Source of the DNA: Paracoccaceae bacterium
GTDB taxonomy: Bacteria > Pseudomonadota > Alphaproteobacteria > Rhodobacterales > Rhodobacteraceae
Reading direction: 5' to 3'
NCBI GenBank assembly: GCA_027030435.1
Contig: JALVEX010000030.1
Location: forward strand, 1 to 17,785
DNA length: 17,785 bases
Part shown: positions 14,907 to 17,785 of the stretch, piece after piece
Numbering within the stretch: position 1 is the stretch's first letter
Layout of the letters: each line of letters starts with the position of its first letter
The notes under the pieces: generated by a model
Databases searched by the model: none
Told to the model about the DNA's origin: nothing
Seen by the model: the letters and a program-made list of their open reading frames with translations, nothing else
Position numbers and translations under genes: made by a program

Positions 14907-15570
14907 CGAATACGCCGATCAGGAGCTTCTGACGCTCGATCTCGCGCGCATCCTCGCGCGCGATCTGCGCAATCACCTCAAGCACAACGAGCGCGTGACC
15001 TTCGCCGTGCCGGGCGGGCGCACGCCGGTTGACGTGTTCGAGGAGCTCTCGGCGGTGCATATCGAATGGGAGCGGGTCGACGTGATCCTGACGGACGAGC
15101 GCTGGCTGCCCGAGACGCATCCGCGCTCCAATGCCGGGCTGATCCGCCGCCATCTGCTGAAGGATGCGGCCGCGGCGGCGCGTTTCCATCCCTACTGGCG
15201 CGCGGATCGGGAGCCCGAGGCGGCGGTGGGCGATCTCGCGCTCGAGATTTCGCCCCTGCTGCCGATCGAGGTGCTGCTTCTGGGGATGGGCGAGGATCTT
15301 CACATCGCCTCGCTCTTTCCCGACGCGGAGAATATCCGCGCGGCGCTCGCGCCAGATGCGCCGGTGCTGATGGTGATGCGCCCGCCCTCCCAGCCGGAGC
15401 CGCGCGTCACCCTCACCGCGCCGGTGCTGGCGGATGCCTATAACATCCACCTCGCGATCACCGGCGAATCCAAGCGCGCCGCGCTCGGGCGGGCGGAGGA
15501 AAGCGGTGATCCCGCCTTCGCCCCCGTGCTCGCGGTGCTGGACGAGGCGGAGGTCTATTGGGCGCCATGA
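14896..15570 (+). CDS. pgl: 6-phosphogluconolactonase
   Basis: Hydrolyses 6-phosphogluconolactone, the product of Zwf, to 6-phosphogluconate. The 224-residue protein belongs to the NagB-like sugar isomerase fold, with VPGGRTPVDVFEEL (about residues 39-52), the LTDERWLP segment and LLGMGEDLHIASLFPD. The usual GxDGH is here EDLH, with Leu replacing Gly beside the conserved histidine; related replacements occur in alphaproteobacterial homologues, so I expect activity. ATG at 14896 lies 11 bases inside the end of zwf, and its stop overlaps the pgi ATG (ATGA), so all three genes are translationally linked. It is the DevB-type lactonase, not the seven-bladed propeller type. Confidence 0.96.
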   Translation: MNFNEYADQELLTLDLARILARDLRNHLKHNERVTFAVPGGRTPVDVFEELSAVHIEWERVDVILTDERWLPETHPRSNAGLIRRHLLKDAAAAARFHPYWRADREPEAAVGDLALEISPLLPIEVLLLGMGEDLHIASLFPDAENIRAALAPDAPVLMVMRPPSQPEPRVTLTAPVLADAYNIHLAITGESKRAALGRAEESGDPAFAPVLAVLDEAEVYWAP

Positions 15571-17201
15571 ACGGGGATTCGGCATGGCAGCGGCTGTTTG
15601 CGGCCGGAAAGCGCGCCTCCGCGCGGCGGATCGCCGATCTCTTCGCCGCCGAGCCGCTGCGCGACGAGCGTTTCACCATCGAGGCGCTCTCGATGCTGTT
15701 CGATTTCTCGAAAACCACGATCAGCGAGGGCGATCGCGCACTGCTGCTCGATCTGGCCCGCGCCTGCGCAGTGGAGGCGCGGCGCGATCGCATGTTTGCC
15801 GGCGCGCCCATCAACGAAACCGAGAACCGCCCCGTGATCCACTGGGCGCTCAGGCTGCCCGACGGCGCCTCCCTCATGCTCGGCGGGATCGACATCGCCG
15901 ATCAAATCCTCGAAACCCGCCGGCGCATGGCGGCCTTCGCGCGCGCGCTTCGCTCGGGCGAATACCGCGGCGAGGGGGCGGCGGCGATCACCGATGTCGT
16001 CAATATCGGCATCGGCGGCTCCGATCTCGGCCCCGCCATGGCCACCCGCGCGCTTGCCCCGTATCATGACGGCCCGCGCTGCCATTTCGTGGCCAATCTC
16101 GATCCGGCCGACATCACCGATACGCTCGCCGGCCTCGATCCCGCCCACACGCTGGTGATCGTGGCCTCCAAGAGCTTCACCACCATGGAAACCCTGACCA
16201 ATGCGCGCGTGGCGCATCAGTGGATGGCGGGGGCGGTGAAGGATCCGGGGCGCCAGTTCGTCGCCATTTCGGCGCATCCGGAGCGGGCGCGCGAATTCGG
16301 CATCGATCCCGCGCGGGTGTTCGATTTCCCCGACGGGGTGGGGGGGCGCTATTCGCTCTGGGGGCCGATCGGGCTTTCGCTGATGCTGGCGATCGGGCCC
16401 GGCGATTTCGCCGATTTCCTCGCCGGCGGCCACGCGATGGACGAGCATTTCCGCGCCGCCCCGCTTGAAGAGAACATGCCCGTGGCGCTGGCGCTGGCCG
16501 GGATCTGGCACCGCCAGGTGATGGGCTATCCCACCCGCGCCGTGCTGCCCTACGATCAGCGGCTGGCGCGCCTGCCGGCCTATCTCCAGCAGCTCGAGAT
16601 GGAAAGCAACGGCAAGGGGGTGACGCTTGCGGGCGCGCCCCTCGATCTTCCCTCGGGGCCCGTTGTGTGGGGCGAGCCCGGCACCAATTGCCAGCATTCC
16701 TTCTTCCAGATGATCCACCAGGGCACCGATATCGTGCCTTGCGAATTCATGGCCGCGGCGGAGGGCTTTGAAGAGGATCTCGCGCCCCAGCACGGCCTTC
16801 TGCTTGCAAATGTGCTGGCGCAATCGAAGGCGCTGATGCTCGGGCGCAGCCTCGAGGAGGCGCGCGCCATGCTGGCCCGCGAGGGGCTTTCGCCCGAAGA
16901 GATCGAACGCCTCGCCCCCCACCGCAGCTTCCCCGGCAACCGCCCCTCCACAACCCTTCTCTACCCCCGCCTCACCCCGCGCATTCTGGGCCAGATCATC
17001 GCCCTTTACGAACACCGGGTGTTCGTGGAGGGCACGATCCTCGGCATCAACAGCTTCGATCAGTGGGGGGTGGAGCTTGGCAAGGAGCTGGCATTGGCGC
17101 TGATCCCGGTTCTGGAGGGCGAGGCCCCGGCGGAGGGGCTCGATCCCTCCACGCGCCGGCTGGTGGGCTGGCTGGCGGCGCGGCGCGGCTCGACCGGGTG
17201 A
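15567..17201 (+). CDS. pgi: Glucose-6-phosphate isomerase
   Basis: Interconverts glucose-6-phosphate and fructose-6-phosphate in the cytoplasm, allowing carbon recycled to fructose-6-phosphate to re-enter the Zwf reaction. The 544-residue length is normal. Motifs include NIGIGGSDLGP, VASKSFTTMET, signature 1 DFPDGVGGRYSLWGP, and signature 2 GINSFDQWGVELGK; catalytic residues are Glu346 (MESNGKG), His377 (GTNCQHSFFQ) and Lys506. The ATG at 15567 overlaps the pgl stop by four bases; a TTG nine bases earlier is in frame but less likely. It is the last gene of zwf-pgl-pgi, followed by a 9-bp inverted repeat and then an rRNA methyltransferase gene. Confidence 0.98.
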   Translation: MNGDSAWQRLFAAGKRASARRIADLFAAEPLRDERFTIEALSMLFDFSKTTISEGDRALLLDLARACAVEARRDRMFAGAPINETENRPVIHWALRLPDGASLMLGGIDIADQILETRRRMAAFARALRSGEYRGEGAAAITDVVNIGIGGSDLGPAMATRALAPYHDGPRCHFVANLDPADITDTLAGLDPAHTLVIVASKSFTTMETLTNARVAHQWMAGAVKDPGRQFVAISAHPERAREFGIDPARVFDFPDGVGGRYSLWGPIGLSLMLAIGPGDFADFLAGGHAMDEHFRAAPLEENMPVALALAGIWHRQVMGYPTRAVLPYDQRLARLPAYLQQLEMESNGKGVTLAGAPLDLPSGPVVWGEPGTNCQHSFFQMIHQGTDIVPCEFMAAAEGFEEDLAPQHGLLLANVLAQSKALMLGRSLEEARAMLAREGLSPEEIERLAPHRSFPGNRPSTTLLYPRLTPRILGQIIALYEHRVFVEGTILGINSFDQWGVELGKELALALIPVLEGEAPAEGLDPSTRRLVGWLAARRGSTG

Positions 17202-17217
17202 AGGCGGGTGACATGCC

Positions 17218-17245
17218 GGCGCAAACAGGGATAACCGTTTGTGCC
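17218..17245. promoter_or_regulatory. Inverted repeat between pgi and the methyltransferase gene
   Basis: GGCGCAAAC at 17218-17226 and GTTTGTGCC at 17237-17245 form a 9-bp stem with one G-T pair and a ten-base loop. It starts 17 bases after the pgi stop. It could terminate or stabilise the pgi transcript, although no T run follows, or be an operator for the next gene. Confidence 0.4.
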
Positions 17246-17274
17246 GCCCCGCGCTTCGCGCTACCACGGCAGGC

Positions 17275-17785
17275 ATGAGTGAAAACAGCCAAACCACCGC
17301 AGCCGCCAGGGGCTCCGCAATCACCGCCGATCCCGCCGCCCGCCCGGTGATCCGGCTCAGGCCCAAGGCCAATGCGCGCGCCATCCGCCACGGATTCCCC
17401 TGGATCTACGCCGACGAGATCGTGGCCGACAGGCGCACCCGCGCCCTTCCCCCCGGCGCCATCGCCCGCCTCGAGGATCACGAGCGCCGCCCGCTCGCCA
17501 CGGTGGCCGTCAACATGGGCTCGAAGATCGCCTGCCGGGTGCTCGATCGCGATCCGCAAGCCGAGATCGGGCGGGCATGGATCGCGGCCAGGCTCGAGGC
17601 GGCGCTTGGCCTGCGCAGCCGCCTCCACGACGCGCCCTTCTACCGGCTCGTCCATGCCGAGGCCGACGGCCTGCCGGGCGTGGTGATCGACCGTTTCGAT
17701 GATACGGCGGTGCTCCAGCCCAATGCCGCCTGGGCGGATGTGCTGGCCGATGATTTCGCCGCCGCGCTTCGCGATGTCTGTGCCA
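17275..17785 (+). CDS. Class I SAM-dependent rRNA methyltransferase, RlmI-like (3' end outside window)
   Basis: Only the first 170 residues are present. Residues about 25-100 form a PUA-type RNA-binding domain starting VIRLRPKANARAIRHG, with FPWIYADEI (41-49) where homologues have a similar HPWI/V motif. The family link sequence RLVHAEADGLPGVVID (124-139) follows and leads into the methyltransferase domain, most of which lies beyond the window. In E. coli RlmI methylates a cytosine of 23S rRNA to m5C; alphaproteobacterial members are usually annotated only to class level, so I leave the symbol blank. ATG at 17275 gives a 20-residue low-complexity leader before the PUA domain and has only a weak GGCAGG upstream; a later start is possible. 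Confidence 0.87.
   Translation, partial: MSENSQTTAAARGSAITADPAARPVIRLRPKANARAIRHGFPWIYADEIVADRRTRALPPGAIARLEDHERRPLATVAVNMGSKIACRVLDRDPQAEIGRAWIAARLEAALGLRSRLHDAPFYRLVHAEADGLPGVVIDRFDDTAVLQPNAAWADVLADDFAAALRDVCA

Noticed and set aside
15555..17384. Long minus-strand frame (609 codons) opposite pgi
   Set aside because: Antisense to a gene with complete catalytic motifs; the translated sequence is His/Arg/Gly-rich with no domain.
1..17785. Mobile elements, CRISPR arrays, defence islands, tRNA or rRNA genes
   Set aside because: No transposase or integrase motifs, no regularly spaced repeats and no recognisable stable RNA genes were seen; gene composition is uniform high-GC throughout.

Overview
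The window looks like a chromosomal segment of a high-GC alphaproteobacterium, most likely from the Rhodobacteraceae/Roseobacter group. The base composition, the trkH-hfq-hflX gene order, a short Hfq without a long C-terminal tail, the set of cobalamin genes and the compact zwf-pgl-pgi operon all point that way. This is inference from gene content, not from a ribosomal or marker-gene match. I see no rRNA, tRNA, CRISPR array, phage gene or insertion sequence.

Layout. (1) 1-2979, plus strand: the 3' part of a TrkH potassium-uptake subunit, then the RNA chaperone Hfq, then the ribosome-associated GTPase HflX two bases later. (2) 3018-6066, minus strand: a Na/phosphate-type cotransporter with a PhoU-like tail, and a 12-helix major facilitator protein, separated by a hairpin-bearing repeated element. 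(3) 6137-8231, minus strand: cobB and cobA of cobalamin synthesis, overlapping by 8 bases. (4) 8359-11502, plus strand: cbiD, cobK, an AlkA-type DNA glycosylase and a small serine carboxylesterase, each overlapping the next by a few bases. The cbiD promoter sits so close to its ATG that the mRNA is probably leaderless. (5) 11599-12201, plus: an HNH-endonuclease-family protein with a good sigma-70-type promoter overlapped by an 8-bp inverted repeat. (6) 12318-13268, minus: an uncharacterised radical SAM protein with a cysteine-rich tail, convergent with the HNH gene; the junction holds a second copy of the repeated element. (7) 13443-17201, plus: zwf-pgl-pgi. (8) 17275-end, plus: the N-terminal part of an RlmI-like rRNA methyltransferase.

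How the genes work together. CobA commits uroporphyrinogen III to the corrin branch, CbiD and CobK act on the ring in mid-pathway, and CobB amidates it later. The other corrin genes must lie elsewhere. Zwf, Pgl and Pgi convert fructose-6-P/glucose-6-P to 6-phosphogluconate, feeding the Entner-Doudoroff or pentose phosphate routes; edd and eda are not in the window. Hfq and HflX belong to post-transcriptional and ribosome-rescue control.

Most of the window is ordinary core-type sequence. I did not find a clear new multi-gene system. The best leads are the two-copy intergenic element, the leaderless cbiD promoter, the dyad over the HNH promoter, and the radical SAM protein of unknown substrate. 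No gene-free stretch exceeds 300 bases.
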